Shown here one piece after another: positions 1-12,500 of a DNA stretch of 64,000 nt (position 1 is its first letter; each line of letters starts with the position of its first letter). Source of the DNA: Tetrahymena thermophila SB210 (Eukaryota; Ciliophora; Oligohymenophorea; Hymenostomatida; Tetrahymenidae); assembly GCF_000189635.1 (NCBI RefSeq), contig NW_002476407.1, positions 682,001-746,000 on the forward strand, written 5' to 3'. The notes under the pieces were generated by a model. It was not told the origin of the DNA. It worked only from the letters and a program-made list of their open reading frames with translations, and ran no database searches. A program made the position numbers and the translations under genes.

Positions 1-699
1 ACTACTAAATCTTCCTATTAAATTAAAAATGAATTTATAAAACTCCTATTTATCTTTCTATACTTAAGAGGATGGCACTTCTAGCAAAGGAAATGCTGGC
101 TCTCTTTAAACTACTTATTGTTATTTTTATATTTTAGACTCAAATGAATGACCATTTTAGGAGCTGCTATGCATTATCTTGCGAGACTAAAGTTAAGAAT
201 TCGAATTATTTAAGCTGCTATTATATTCGGAGTTTTTAACTTTATTATTATGAGAGGATTGCTTCATATGAGAGTCTTCTTCATCTGAGTCATCTGACAA
301 TATTTTTTTTATGTTTGTCTTCACTTTTTTAGCCTTTATTTATTTATATCGTTTTTGTAAATTAATGAACGTATTGAAATATTATATTTGAAAAGCTAAA
401 TTTATTACTGGAATATATAACGGCTGACTATTTTATGAGTTGAGTATTGAATTATTAGAGTTTTCTCTTGAAAAACATCCATTTTAATTTGTTTATTCTT
501 AAATTTTGGACTTAAAATTAAACCCATTTGCAGAATTTTCTGAGTCAGTTCTAATTTCCTCATTCTACTAAGTATTTGAATTCTACAATTCTGTAATTTG
601 CCCTATAAGTTGCTTATTTTTAAATTTGTTAATGAAATCTTCATCTTCGCTCTCGCTATCATCACTTTCACTATCTGAGTATGTATTTTTGTTATTCAT
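1..699 (-). CDS. Ser/Asp/Gln-rich protein, 3' part outside window
   Basis: An uninterrupted minus-strand frame starts at the ATG at 699 and stays open to the window edge (233 codons), with many TAA/TAG codons read as Gln. The N terminus is an acidic serine cluster (MNNKNTYSDSESDDSESEDE) and a second cluster (SDDSDEEDS) lies further in. The rest is rich in Asn, Gln, Ser and Lys, with no recognisable domain, signal peptide or membrane segment. The acidic serine runs resemble casein kinase 2 substrate regions, which is inference only. It is divergently oriented to the gene at 1515. No function can be named. The frame is well supported; the start is the first in-frame ATG. Confidence 0.6.
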
Positions 700-1514
700 T
701 ACTTTGTAAATTTTAATTTCTAAATTATTCTTCTTGACTGATTTTTACTTGATTGATATTGAAATGCTGTATCAGGAATGAAATGATAAAATCTTAGAAA
801 ATTAAATTATTTAATAATTTATAGATAATGCGCTTTTTAATTCTAAAATTATCAATATTATTTTCATGGATAAAAAAAGCGAGGAAATCATTCAGAAATG
901 ATTCGATTTAATTAAAAGCAATTTGAATTTTTAAAAGTACGCCAAATTTGAAAGAAAAATATTTTCTAAAAATAAACTAACAAGCAAAAATCATTTCGTA
1001 AGTAAATAAAAATCAACAATTTTAAAAAAAAATTTTTAAAGTTTTATTATAATTTAAATTAATTTTTGGTTAATAAAAAAAGTAATTTTAATATTTTAAT
1101 TTAAGCTCAAGAAATAAAATATTATTTAATTTAATTTATCAAAAATCAACAAGAAAAGAATTAAATAAAAATGGCATTAAAATTTAATCAATTTTTATTA
1201 TGAAAACAAATCTATTTTAGAATATTTTTTAAATAATTAATTTGGTAAAATATTTTAAAAATTAATTGACTTAAGTTATATTTAATAAATGATTATAATT
1301 ATTAGTAAATTAAATATTATAAAATAAATAAAATGCTAACTCCTAGAATTAATTAAATTTGCAATTTTATTTAAATAGTGATCTACAGTTTATTTATTTA
1401 TTTATTTTATAAAAACAAACACTTTCGTCATTTGTTTATATTGAATTATTTTAATTAAGAGTTTTTGAACTATATTTGTAAAGGATATTGGTTCGTATAC
1501 ACACAGTAAGAAAA
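700..1514. other. divergent intergenic region
   Basis: About 800 bases of very AT-rich sequence between two divergently transcribed genes. It presumably carries both promoters, but no specific element, RNA gene or repeat could be recognised. Confidence 0.6.
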
Positions 1515-3888
1515 ATGAGCGTTGAGAGATCAAGGACAAGCTATTCTTCATTAAATGAAATAAATGGACTAGTTTTAGATTAAGAAAAAGAATACTACGA
1601 TCTGTTAAATATACATATTAAATCCTTAGATCAAAAAGAGCCTATACAAATAGACTTTAATTCAGAATTACATAGCTTTTTACATGCAAATCTATTGAAG
1701 CCTTTTGATACCTAAACACTAAAAATGAAATATTTAAATGTTATATTAGAACCCAGGGTTGTAAAAATCCTCAGAATTTGCTTTTGGAATATTTTATGCG
1801 GCAGATTTCCTGAGACAGTGGATATTTTAGTCCAAGAAGAGGTATAAAAATATTATAAAAAGAAACTTAGCAGATTATATATTAAACTGCTGCAATCGCT
1901 ACCCTAACCTAAAGATGAATTGTTAAATTATGTTATATTCACTATCTCTTACTTAATACACTTTTGCTTCTATAAGTATTTTCCTCCTCAAAGAGAATTT
2001 TTTGACTTTCGCTTCATATTGAATTGCTATCACACAGTTCTTTATGAATTCAATGGGATTCTTGTTAGTGATATTTTCGTAAAAAATCATATTGAAAAAT
2101 ATTTTACAAATAAGTTTCTTGATTATGAAAAAAAAAATATGAAAGAGTTGCTCTAAAGATAATTAGAGTTAAAAAAATTAAACAATAAAAAGTTTTTAGG
2201 ATTCCATCTAAATTTTCCTGATATTTCTACCAGTAAAGATGGATCTGAGTTTAAGGATAAGATTATGACTTATCTAAAAAAAGACAGAAGCAAGTAATTA
2301 CTTACTATTAATGATAGGAATAGCTCAAATCATTAGAGTACTACTCATATGGAAAGGTAGATTATTAATTATTAAAATATTTATATACATAAATAATTAA
2401 CAATATTTATTTATCTATTAAACATTTAATAAAATTAAGAGTCTTAATTAGATTATTATTCATACTAAATATGTTTGCAAATTTGATTAATTTAGTCCCA
2501 TTTAAATAACTTATTAATCTTATTTAAAAGCCATTTATTTTGATTTGACTAACGCATACTAATAATTAATTAATTATGCTATTATATTTAGAAATAGACC
2601 AAGAAATAAGCTTTATACAAATTAGATAGACAGCAGTGGCTATTTTTCAATAAATTAAACAAAATTAAGGACTGAAAGCGATTCAGCTCTAAATAGCTTG
2701 AGGTTGAATTGTAATTAAGTAAGTCCTACGATAGGAATGCTGCTAGAATATGAAGATCTTAACTTACCTTTTAAGAAGAAAAAAATGATAAAGCATGTAT
2801 TTGAAAAAATAGATGAAAGTCAATAAGATATGATCAATAAAATGAAGATGATGTATTAAGATAAAGAAGTAATCAAAAAGAAAGATGTAAAAGTAAACTA
2901 AAGAGGGAGAACTTTAATTGATCAATATGATTTGAGAGCTCCTCCAAAAGAGTATTATATGAAGCATTAAAAATTACAAAAATATTTTAAAGATATGTTA
3001 GACATTAATTATGTCTTAACAGAAAAAGCAGATTAGATGAGCTAGCTGCCTTCGTCTATAGAGATCTTGAAATTCTATAACAATAAGATTGCTGGTTAAT
3101 TTCAGCAAAATTAAGAGGAAAAAGTTCTAAATGATAAGCTGGCTAACCAACAAAAATAAAATTAATTTTTCGAAAATATGAAAAAAGAATAAGGTTAATA
3201 AGATGTTTTTGAACTGCCAAATGATTCAAATAAATAAATTAAAGGAAGATTAGAGGGGTTGTCATTAGCAACTTCATTACCTTCATTGATAGTAAAATTT
3301 CATTTAAATTTCTTTTTTTAAATTTAAAAAAAATAAAAATAATTGTAGAATTAAAAAAATCACACAAATAGAGAAGGAAATCAATTAGTTTAAGATGAAA
3401 TTTTAACTAAAAAATCAATAATAAATTAATCTAATTTTTATCCTTCTTAACCTCCACTTTCGAAAGATTACTCTGTTTCAACATTTGTATCTCCTAAAAA
3501 TGATAGCTAATTAAAGTTAGATAATGAATCTCCCACTAAGAACTAACATTCTAAAAAGCCTTAGTTTTTTGAAGAAAATCCTTAATAAGAATAATAAACA
3601 TAAGATAACGAACTTTATGACACAGTAGAAAACCACAGAAAAATTAAATCAAGGGTTATGCAAAAAGAGGAAGTTATTAAACCTTCTCATCATGGCAATT
3701 TACCAGAATATATTCTTAATAGATCACTTGATCCGTAAATTATGTATGAAGATAAAAGAAAAGATTATATAAATAAATACAAATAAATATTTGATAAGAT
3801 CAGTGTAGATTAAAATATCGATGATCTGCAACACAAAATTCTTTTAAAATAGAATCTTATGTCACATGGAGTAAAGAAGAAACACTGA
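1515..3888 (+). CDS. FAM227-like protein
   Basis: Three exons (1515-2356, 2592-3291, 3349-3888) join in phase to give 693 residues ending at TGA. The first third (about residues 90-215) has the FAM227 (FWWh) pattern: a FW followed by an FP segment (FWNILCGRFPETVDIL), then a KDELL stretch, then a helical segment ending FYKYFPPQREFFDFRF. FAM227 proteins are poorly characterised and occur widely in ciliated eukaryotes, so a ciliary role is possible but inferred. The C-terminal two thirds are Gln/Lys-rich and low in complexity, with a long acidic-basic coiled region. Both introns are AT-rich GT..AG (235 and 57 bases). The family assignment rests on motif recall, without an alignment. Confidence 0.6.
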
Positions 3889-4687
3889 AATATTTAACAA
3901 ATAATATTTCACATTAAAATCTTTTTAAATTGAATGAAGATGCTTTCTAATTTTGCTTATTATTTATTTAAAGTATCAGTTTTTATTGTAAAATTTATTA
4001 TAAAAATTGTGATAAAATCTTAAAAAGTTTTTTTAGCTGTTTAAAATCCTTTTGGATTGAAATATTTTTGTTAATTCTCATAAAAAACTAAAATAAAAAA
4101 ATTAAAAACTAAAATAAATATTAGAGAAAAACAATTTAATTTTCAAAGAAAACAATTTTTATTTATGGCAAAAGCAGGAGTTGTAAAAATAAAATAAAAA
4201 ATGAAATTTTTTTAAAAACAGAAAAAAGAAAGAAACTTTAGGTTATTTAAAGAGAGTATGTAGGTTAGTAGAGCAATATAAATTAGGCAGGTTTAATATA
4301 AAGTAAATAAATAAAGTTTGTTTGTTTGTTTTTAGGTTTGTTACAGGAGAGGAGAAGAAGAGAGAGTTTGGAAAAGAGAGGGGAAAGTAAAGTTTGTTGT
4401 TTATATTAGTAAATAAATTAAAATACTATTAGTTAATTAGTTTTTTAGTATTGTGCATGAATGTTGTTTAGAAGTGTGTCCTTCCTGAATATTTATTTTG
4501 AGATTCAATGCTTCTCCACACACAGCAATCAACAAAAAGAAAGTTAGAGTATCCTTAGTGCTTGAAAATATTAATTAGCTAAGGGTTTTTTATAAACATA
4601 TTTTTAATCAATAATAGCAAGAATTAATACTTCAGCTTACTAATTAAGCTCTAACAAAATTTTTGTTGAGTTTCTAAATATTCTCAT
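3889..4687. other. convergent intergenic region with purine-rich patch
   Basis: About 800 bases between convergent genes. Positions 4340-4395 are strongly purine-rich (GGAGAGGAGAAG type), next to a short GTTT repeat at 4315-4335. Frames are open here only because TGA is rare; none looks coding. No RNA gene recognised. Confidence 0.4.
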
Positions 4688-5337
4688 TCAAATAGTCTGC
4701 TCGCAAAATTATTTTAGTACTGTTTAAAATTCAAAAGCCTCAATTCGGGTCTCAAAAAGAATTCCTATTCTAACATTCATACTTCCTTCTGGCGAGATAA
4801 CTTCTAATTAATATCCTCGACAGGTGTCTTTGCAAAGCAAGATTTTTTTTTCAATGTCTTCTTGCAAGTACTAAAATTTATTAAAAAACAAATAAATAAA
4901 ATAAATTGCTATTTGCATTCAATTTTCATGCTCATAATTTATTTGAACGGAGTCTTCATTCTATTTGAAGCATTTTGAATAATGTTATTTTATATTATAA
5001 ATTTAGGAATTAAAAATGCAGAATAAAAATTACCTAATTTTGAATGACGGTTTGACCCTTTTTAGTTCGAAGACATAGCATAAGCTATCCGTATTAGTTC
5101 TAATAAAGCTATAATATTGCTTTTTAAAATATTTAAGTTAAAAAAATCAAATTATTATTTTAAATATAAAGGGTAATAATAAATAAATAAATAATTATGA
5201 TTACCATCACATAAAGCTTTTTACCAGGAAGCCGCATTAGAATTTTTTTCTACAGATTATTCATCTGCATTTTCTATTTAGAAAACCCTAATGGTCTTTT
5301 TAGTTCTGAAGAGCTTTCTCAATTATATGTCTTTCAT
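4688..5337 (-). CDS. small hypothetical protein
   Basis: Three minus-strand exons (5337-5205, 5119-5034, 4870-4688) join in phase to 133 residues ending at TGA (4688-4690). The sequence is balanced and protein-like: a basic N terminus (MKDIQLRKLFRTKKTIRVFQ), a central LMLCLRTKKGQTVI segment and a C-terminal EVISPEGSMNVRIGILFETR segment, suggesting alternating beta strands. No family was recognised. The frame stays open upstream of the ATG to about 5395, so an additional 5' exon is possible; a short ATG-led frame near 5530 does not join in phase. It is convergent with the FAM227-like gene. Introns are 85 and 163 bases and AT-rich. Confidence 0.45.
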
Positions 5338-6310
5338 TTTTTTAAGACTTACTTAATAAATTTTTTTTTGAAAGGATAGCTTAGCTTTATTGATTATCTA
5401 AATTTTTTAATATTTGATACAATTTTTATTATTTTTTTTGAAAATTATGTGTATTAAGTAAGATAGGTCTACCTGATTTACTGATGATACTAATCAATAT
5501 ATTCAAAAATTTTATTAATAAAAAATGCATACATGATAATTTCGATTTTAAACGAATTAATTTATTTCCTTATATACTTATATATAGGGAATGTTTTTTT
5601 TATTTATTATCAAATTTTTTATCATTAAATTAGTTAAAAATTTATAAATTTTTTTTATTCAATAAACTATTTAATTTATTTTACTTAATCTATTATAAAA
5701 ATACTAAATTAACAATTGTGTTTTCCTATCAAAAAAATTTAGGTTCGTTTTTGTAAAATTCTGTACTGTTAAAAAAATCTTTAAAAATATAGAGGATTTT
5801 GATATCCAAAGAAAGCAATTTGTTTGTGTAAACAGAAAGAACAATAACAAAGTAATTTTTAAAAATTTTTTGGCATATAATAGAAAGCATAAGATTGGAT
5901 TCTAATGATAATAATATAAAAAATAAATAATATCCTCAAATAAAAATTTAATCATGAAAAATAAAAATTGGCATTAAATTTATAAAAAAATCAATGCTCA
6001 TAAAAATATTTTTTGTTAATTTACTGATTGATACACATGTTTTTTTATCAACTTAAAATTAAAATATTGACTAATTTGTTGTTTAATTTATAATTTATTT
6101 ATGAGCTATTTATCAAAAATTTAATATCGCCTATTATAATACATTAAAATAATAAAATTGAATACAAAATAAATTTATTAGCTATTTTTTATTGATTGAT
6201 TTTGATGATTATTGTTTTTTTGTTTGTTTGTTTATTTTTTTGGATTGATTGATTGGTTGAATGAATTATAAATATGAGTATTAATTAGTATTTTAGTTTA
6301 TTAAAGTTAG
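5338..6310. other. AT-rich intergenic region
   Basis: Nearly 1 kb of A/T runs between two minus-strand genes, with simple GTTT, ATTG and GATT runs around 6205-6265. It may hold an unplaced 5' exon of the 4688-5337 gene (5400-5530). Nothing else supported. Confidence 0.5.
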
Positions 6311-8600
6311 TCAAATTTTAATCATATCACAGTAACGATGTCCTTCGTTAAAGGATTGTTCGTCCAATAAAGTAGGATTAAACATTCGGGAGTAAGTAGA
6401 ATTAAAAGATGATCTGTTAGAGTATATTTCTAGCTCTTGAAAAAAAACTTCTTAATCTTCATCTTCCTCTCCCTTAATAGTTTTTTCCTACCTTACTGTT
6501 TCATAAATAACATATAATAACCCTCCTAATATAATAATATTAACAAGAAATATAAGAATAATGCCCGTACTTTCATTTTTAACTAATTAAGAACTATATT
6601 AAAAAATATAATAAATATATCAATTTTTCCTATTTTCTGATAAATTTAAAATAAAACAATTTGATTTCTGATAACATTTTAAGTTTCAATAAAGTGGAAA
6701 CAAACATTCACTCATTGATTCATTACCCTCCCTCATAATAAAATCCCTTAAAATAGAAATACAAAATGCTTACTTATAAAATCCTACTTTTTGCTCTTTC
6801 TTATCAAACGTCAAAAGATATTTTCTTATTAAACTATTACCAAAAACTATAAAATTATGATCTTCAGGTGACGTTAGGACATTAAATAAGCACTACTTCT
6901 TTTAGCTGAGCTTGGTTTTGTTGAAATAAATATTTGAATCAAAAATTAATTTAACTCCTCTCAAGTAAAATTGAAGCTTAGGATAGTTATCCGAATTGCA
7001 ATCACAATAAACTTAATTATTTTTTTTATCGCATCCTTTTTTTATCAGCAATTCTTCAAGATATTCTTTGATTTCTTAATAAAAGCTATATTGGAATTTA
7101 CTTATAAAATAAAAGTATTTTTACCTTCAGGAAAAAGAGATAGGCTTGTCCCTGATTCGAAGTAGACATCATAGTTATGAGAGTCTAATTAATCTATCAA
7201 ATCATTATCATTATGGTATAACCCAATTAAGATTGTTTTCTTAAAATATATATTAAAACATGTTATTGAATTCGTCTTGGTATATTGATGAATTATTAAA
7301 ACTATAAATAAATATTAGTTTACCCACTAAATACTTGAAGTAGTTTCTACCCAATTAGTTTTGTTCAGTATTTATTTTGGAATACCTTGTCCTATATATA
7401 GATATGAGTTTTTATCATTCAGATATTAATCATTCAAATAATTATCTTCTTATTTATTATTATCATTATCATCTTCATCATCATCATCATCATCATCGCC
7501 TTTTTATATTATATTTTTGTAGTCTTTGTTATCTAAAACTCTAGTTTTATCTGATGAAGGTTCAGGAAATCTAGCTATTTAAATTGAGAATCTGGGATTC
7601 TATTTAAAAAAGTATTTTGTTAACACTTTCTTCTTATATAATTAAAGTTACATCAATTAAATTTTAATCATATAGGATGTCAATAAGTGAGTCAGATTTA
7701 ATTTTATTTGGTAAACCTAAAACTCCGTCAAAATTTGTAAATATAAAAGAGTCAACTTTGTAAGCAAATAGTAATGGGACTAAAATTTAGCCTTGCTAAG
7801 AGTCTTTGAATAAAATAAGATCTTTGCCCTCATACCCTTATATATCTCCTGATAAATACTGAAATTTTATAGAAAATAAAAATATTATTTAATATTTATT
7901 TCAAAAATATATTTTATAAAATTAAAATTAATTCTACTTCGATTTTTTGAGTTATTTTTCTTTAAGAGTAAGAACTGGATTAAGAATAATTAAACCAATG
8001 ACTATATTTTGGACAAGTTTTTTCATTACAATCAATAGTAGGAATCCATGATTACTATTTAGCATTTAAAAACAACATTAAACTTTATTTTTATCCTTAA
8101 TATTTGTTAGTTAAAATACCTATGATCCCTAATTTTATAATACAAAAAAATTTAGGATTAAATTGCAATTTTATATTTACTGTATCAACTAATAATGTCA
8201 TTTTTTATTTATTTGAACCTATTAAAAAATCTGTTGTATATTAGAAATCAAGATCAGTTCTGTCTTTTTATTTTAAAAAATAGTCTTCATTTCTATATTT
8301 TTTTTTATCATCATCGTCATCATCTTCATCATCATCGTCGTCATCTTTTTTTTTGAGATTTTTAAGAGGGCTTACTTACATATCTTAACATATAAGTTTT
8401 ATTCTAAGATCAGCTTTATATAAGTAAAAAAAAGATAGCGTTACAACATTTTACACTCATCAATGAACTAACATAGATTAAATTAGAATTAAATAATATT
8501 ACCTTCACTCAATTTAATTTTGGAGGAAGGATTATTTGCAAACTAGAATGGTATTTTTATTGGTAATCTCTAAGCTGCTATAATTTGAAATGTGTTAGCT
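6311..8600 (-). CDS. pepsin-family aspartyl protease homologue A, membrane-anchored, Asp-to-Glu at second active site
   Basis: Minus-strand multi-exon gene ending at TGA 6311-6313. The first active-site motif is assembled as VDT (exon ending 8181), GSQ (9-base microexon 8120-8128) and QSWIP (exon from 8054), giving DTGSQQSWIP. The second motif reads VYFESGTSLSLF, with GAA at 7156-7158 where pepsins have Asp. Cys pairs follow the first motif (CNEKTCPKY), as in the family. Two Asp-rich low-complexity insertions occur, one before the catalytic region (8308-8345) and one in the middle (7463-7498). Near the C terminus is one hydrophobic helix (TGIILIFLVNIIILGGLLYV), then an acidic cytoplasmic-type tail of about 60 residues. 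The 5' end is uncertain: coding is clear to about 8590 but no signal-peptide exon was found, and some central introns are unplaced. It is the neighbour and paralogue of the protease at 9290-11450. Confidence 0.7.
8120..8128 (-). other. 9-base microexon, Gly-Ser-Gln of the first active site (protease A)
   Basis: The preceding exon ends GAT ACA with donor GTAAAT (8180-8179). The acceptor TTAG is followed by GGATCATAG and then another donor GTATTT. The next exon, from 8054, resumes in frame at TAATCATGGATTCC. Only this 9-base exon restores the DTG motif and the frame. Confidence 0.65.
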
Positions 8601-9289
8601 ATTTTTAATTATAATTTTAATTGTCGATTTATAAGTAAAGAAGTGCTTGATGATAAATAGTAACAATGAAATAACTAACTTATTCTTTTAACATAAATAA
8701 AATAATTTTTTACAAATAAAAATTAAGATGATTGAGACTTTAACAAGTGTTTTAGTTTCAATCGATTTCATAGCTTTTGAATTATCAAATCTACTTATAA
8801 GGATATCTAATTTTTGTTTTTTCTTTTTGTGATTAATTATTTAAAAAAATTTTTCAAGTGAATAAATTATTATTAAAAATATGTGTTTGTTTGTTTAATA
8901 ATTTGTTTTCTATGTTTAAATAGAATAAAATAAATTCTTACATTTTTTTCTTTAGCAAAAATCATAAATTATGTAGTTTTTTTTAAATATTTGTAATCAG
9001 TTTAGCCATATTTATTCAAATATTTTTGTTTTAACTATATCTTTGTAGAATGAAAAAGTAAAGCTGTACTAGTCTAAAAATAAATTACAACAAATTATTC
9101 TAACTGGAATAAATTTACTGTGTTAATCTGTAACAAACAAAATTATCTATAAAACAAACAAATAAACTAAACTGCATCAAATATAAACTACTAAAATATT
9201 TTTGATAAATCTTATAAACAAAATATTTGAATATATTAATCGATATTATTTAGTTCCTCTGTAGTCTTATCTTAGAGAAACTCATTCTA
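8601..9289. other. AT-rich intergenic region between paralogues
   Basis: Roughly 700 bases between the two aspartyl protease genes. It may include the missing first exon of the 6311-8600 gene; an ATG at 8694 opens a frame that does not join in phase without an intron. No other feature seen. Confidence 0.4.
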
Positions 9290-11450
9290 TCATTCATATA
9301 CACTCTTATCTACATCACTTCTCTGTTAGAAATATAATTAAAAATTTTAATCAAAATTTATTTTCATAGTAATTTTGTAAAAAAAAGCATAAAAACAAAA
9401 AGTATTTAATTAAATTATCAATATTGAAAGCAAAAATCTCAAAAAAAATTAAAATTCACAAAAAAAGCTTTAAAACAAAAAATATTTGGTAAAAAAGATT
9501 TAAAAGTTTGAATTGATGTTTATAAATTTAATAGTTTCGATTAAATTTTTTGATATTTTTAAAAAATAAAATAATAAAAAAATAAATAAAAAAATGTAAA
9601 ATTGAATAATTCAAAATTTGAAATAAAAAATAAAAAAATTGAAAGTAAAAGTAATAAATTACGTTTGTTGGTAGACCAGGTTTATTTTAGTTATTTTTAT
9701 TGCTATTATTAGCAGAGGATGTATTTGACAATAAAGGATCTGTAATTTGATCTGCATTTTTCATGGCCTTCTTGACCTTTAATTGGAATACTATTAATGC
9801 CAATAAAACAATCGCAGAGAGACTAGCAAGACAAATGATTGTAATACTATAGCCATTAGATTTGATATTTTCTATTTATGGTAATCTTTTTAATAAAAAA
9901 TAAAATATATCTATTTTTGTTTTGTTTATTTTTTTAATTTTATACGATGCTAAACCTATTTGATTCTCTTATTTATCAAAGGAAATAGGAATAGTTACTA
10001 AAACAGTATCACCAAATATCATTTGTTTAAAGCTATCTATATAGTAAATTCCTAACTAGCAGAATGCAAAATTATACTCCTGATTTATTAAATAATGCTT
10101 TGAAGTAAAATTAAATTTAACTCCTTAGAAATAAAAGGTATAAGTTGGAAGTTATGGGCTAAAGCAAGGGCAAGCAATTCTGGTGTCGTCAATAATAGTG
10201 CATATGTTTTCTAAATCCTTCACGATTCTATTATACAAATCTATTTTAAATGAAATATTTGTTAAGTTTGACTTCAAATAGCTATTATGTGAATTAAGAT
10301 TTCTCTTTTATCAAAAAATACCTTTAGTTAAATAAGTTAAAGTTGTTCCAGAATCAAATAGAACGTCTTAATAAGAACTAATTGTAGATGTAATGTCTTC
10401 AGTATCATTTAGATATACTCCTATGCACTTGAGAGTCTAAAATATATTAAAATATTAATAAAGACTTTGATTGCTAGCATTGATATTAATTACCCATCTA
10501 TTTTTTTAGGAAACATTTATCCAAGTAGTTTAACTAGAAATTGACTCTGGAATGGCGTCTGCTATATACAAATAAGAATCCTTATTAGTATAAAAGTGTT
10601 GGAGAGATAAGGCATATCTATTACTCTTATTAAATTAAAAATTAAATATTTTGATTTACACATTAATTGCTTTACAGATATTTCTCCTGCTTAGTATAGA
10701 CTATCAATAAGGTTTGTATACGAATCTCCATTATTAAGTCCTATGATTCCAGATATCTCTTGATTCATGTTAGAAAAAACTTATTCTTGATATGCGTAAC
10801 ATAAAGTAGTATTCACTTATTGATTTTATTATGATATACCAACGAAATCACTTCCTAAATAACACTGCAATTAACCAGAAACATACTATTTATTATATTT
10901 TTAAGCCATATTTAATACTCAAATCGACAAAATAACTATTACTGTATAATTGATATTTTAATTTGAATAATAGCTGGTTGTAGAGCTTTTAAAATCATAT
11001 TTTTCGCAATGGTTGCATTTTCCTTTTTCACACAATGTTGTGTCTACCCATAAAAGCTTTTATAAAAGAATAACAACTATATATTGAATTTAGCAGATTA
11101 AAGTAATTTCTTATTACAGAAGAGCCCTTTAATATAATTGATAATATTTTAATATATTTATTTGCTCATCACAAAATAATTTTTACTGTATCAATCTAAA
11201 AATTTAGTTTTTATTTATTTGATCCTAATTCTAGAGTTATGTAGTACAAAGAATCTCCTAAATTTACCAAAGGAGCAATATTTGTATTACTTTATAAATC
11301 TTTATACGAATTATTCATTTTTTACTTTTACTACTCTCTTTATGCGGAAGCCTTTTTATTTAAAGGAGTCACCTTAGTTAGAGGAAGCTTGACTTTTTAA
11401 AGAATAAATTTTATTGTTAAAATAACATTATCTAAATTTAGAAAATACAT
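9290..11450 (-). CDS. pepsin-family aspartyl protease B, membrane-anchored
   Basis: Minus-strand multi-exon gene. The N-terminal part (from ATG at 11450; true start uncertain) leads into LYYITLELGSNKQKLNFQIDT, which is interrupted by an intron. A 9-base microexon (11118-11126, GSS) follows, then LLWVDTTLCEKGKCNHC, rebuilding DTGSSLLWV with the family's cysteine cluster. The second site, VLFDSGTTLTYLTKG (Asp codon 10353-10355), is intact, so both catalytic aspartates are present. A hydrophobic helix near the C terminus (ITIICLASLSAIVLLALIVF) is followed by a Lys-rich tail. The last intron (9662-9323) leads to a short exon ending SVYE then TGA. The protein is probably a secreted-pathway or lysosomal protease anchored by one C-terminal helix. 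A signal peptide was not cleanly resolved; a hydrophobic segment near 11530 may belong to an upstream exon. Central introns are partly unplaced. Confidence 0.8.
11118..11126 (-). other. 9-base microexon, Gly-Ser-Ser of the first active site (protease B)
   Basis: Flanked by introns of about 60 bases: 11186-11127 upstream and 11117-11057 downstream. GGC TCT TCT is the only insertion between GAT ACA and CTT TTA TGG GTA that gives the canonical DTGSSLLWV. It matches the 9-base microexon at the same place in the neighbouring paralogue. Confidence 0.75.
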
Positions 11451-12500
11451 TTGCTAGATTCCTAAAAGTTAGCATTATCATTTGTGAGGAATGCCAAAGT
11501 TTTATTTATCATAAAAGCAGCTATGACTATAATTTAAAGAATTACATAAAAACTTTTTTAAAATGAGCTTTTTTTACTTAACAAAAACGCCTTTTTCGTC
11601 ATTTTTCGATAGACTTTAAAGAGATAAGATAGAATATTAACCTGAAATATATGTCCTTTTTTTTCTTAACTTTTGTTAAATAAATTTAAAAAAGAATAAT
11701 CTTTTTGATCTTTTTTGATATATTATTTAAGCTTACATTCAAATTAATAAATAAATATATGAATAAATAAATATAAATCACATTTCGAAAATATTTCTTA
11801 TCTTTTTTTATCTATTTAATTAATTATTATTTCTTATAACCCTTTATAAACCTTTGCCATATCTATTTGGAATGCTTACTCCATATTAACATCTACTTGA
11901 TTTTAATAGTTAAGTTGACTAAATTGTTTTTTAAATAAATAATTTCTTTTACAAATTGTTAGCATAATTAATTCAAAATATTTATTTTAGTTATTATTTT
12001 AAAAATGAATGAATGAATGAATGAGCTCATTTTGTATATTTTATTAAGAATAAATTAACAAAAGCCCCACCATATAAATTCATTTCATTTTGTAAACTAA
12101 ATTTATTATCATTTGTATCTGTCTTAAAATATAAGTAGAAGAACAAATATAAACTACTTAGCAGGTAAATTTACACATAATATCAAGATAATTGTAACCA
12201 AGAAAAAGTGTTATTTAAATAATTTTATCTTATTTTTTATATATTAAGTAGATTTTTTCCTTTTAATGCTTCCTATCGAAGTCAAAAGTAATTATAAATG
12301 ACATCAAATTAGCATTAGCTACTATTACTAATCAGAAAATTTTCAGATAACATACTTCTTAGCAATTAAAAAGTGTTATTTAAATTTACCTTTAATCAAA
12401 TTTTTTGACTGTAATTATTTATTTTGAAATACAATACTAATTTTAGGGCATTAAAATTAAAAGTTGAAAGTTCGTTTTAGTTTTCATAAAGAGTCAAATT
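11451..12500. other. divergent intergenic region with TGAA repeat
   Basis: About 1 kb between the divergent protease and transporter genes. It contains a short TGAA tandem run (about 12005-12023). Up to about 11600 some sequence may belong to an unplaced 5' exon of the protease gene. No other element recognised. Confidence 0.5.

Noticed and set aside
4253..4687. Long open minus-strand frame downstream of the small gene
   Set aside because: It is open only because TGA is rare in this DNA. The encoded sequence is low-complexity and lies beyond a clear TGA stop at 4688-4690.
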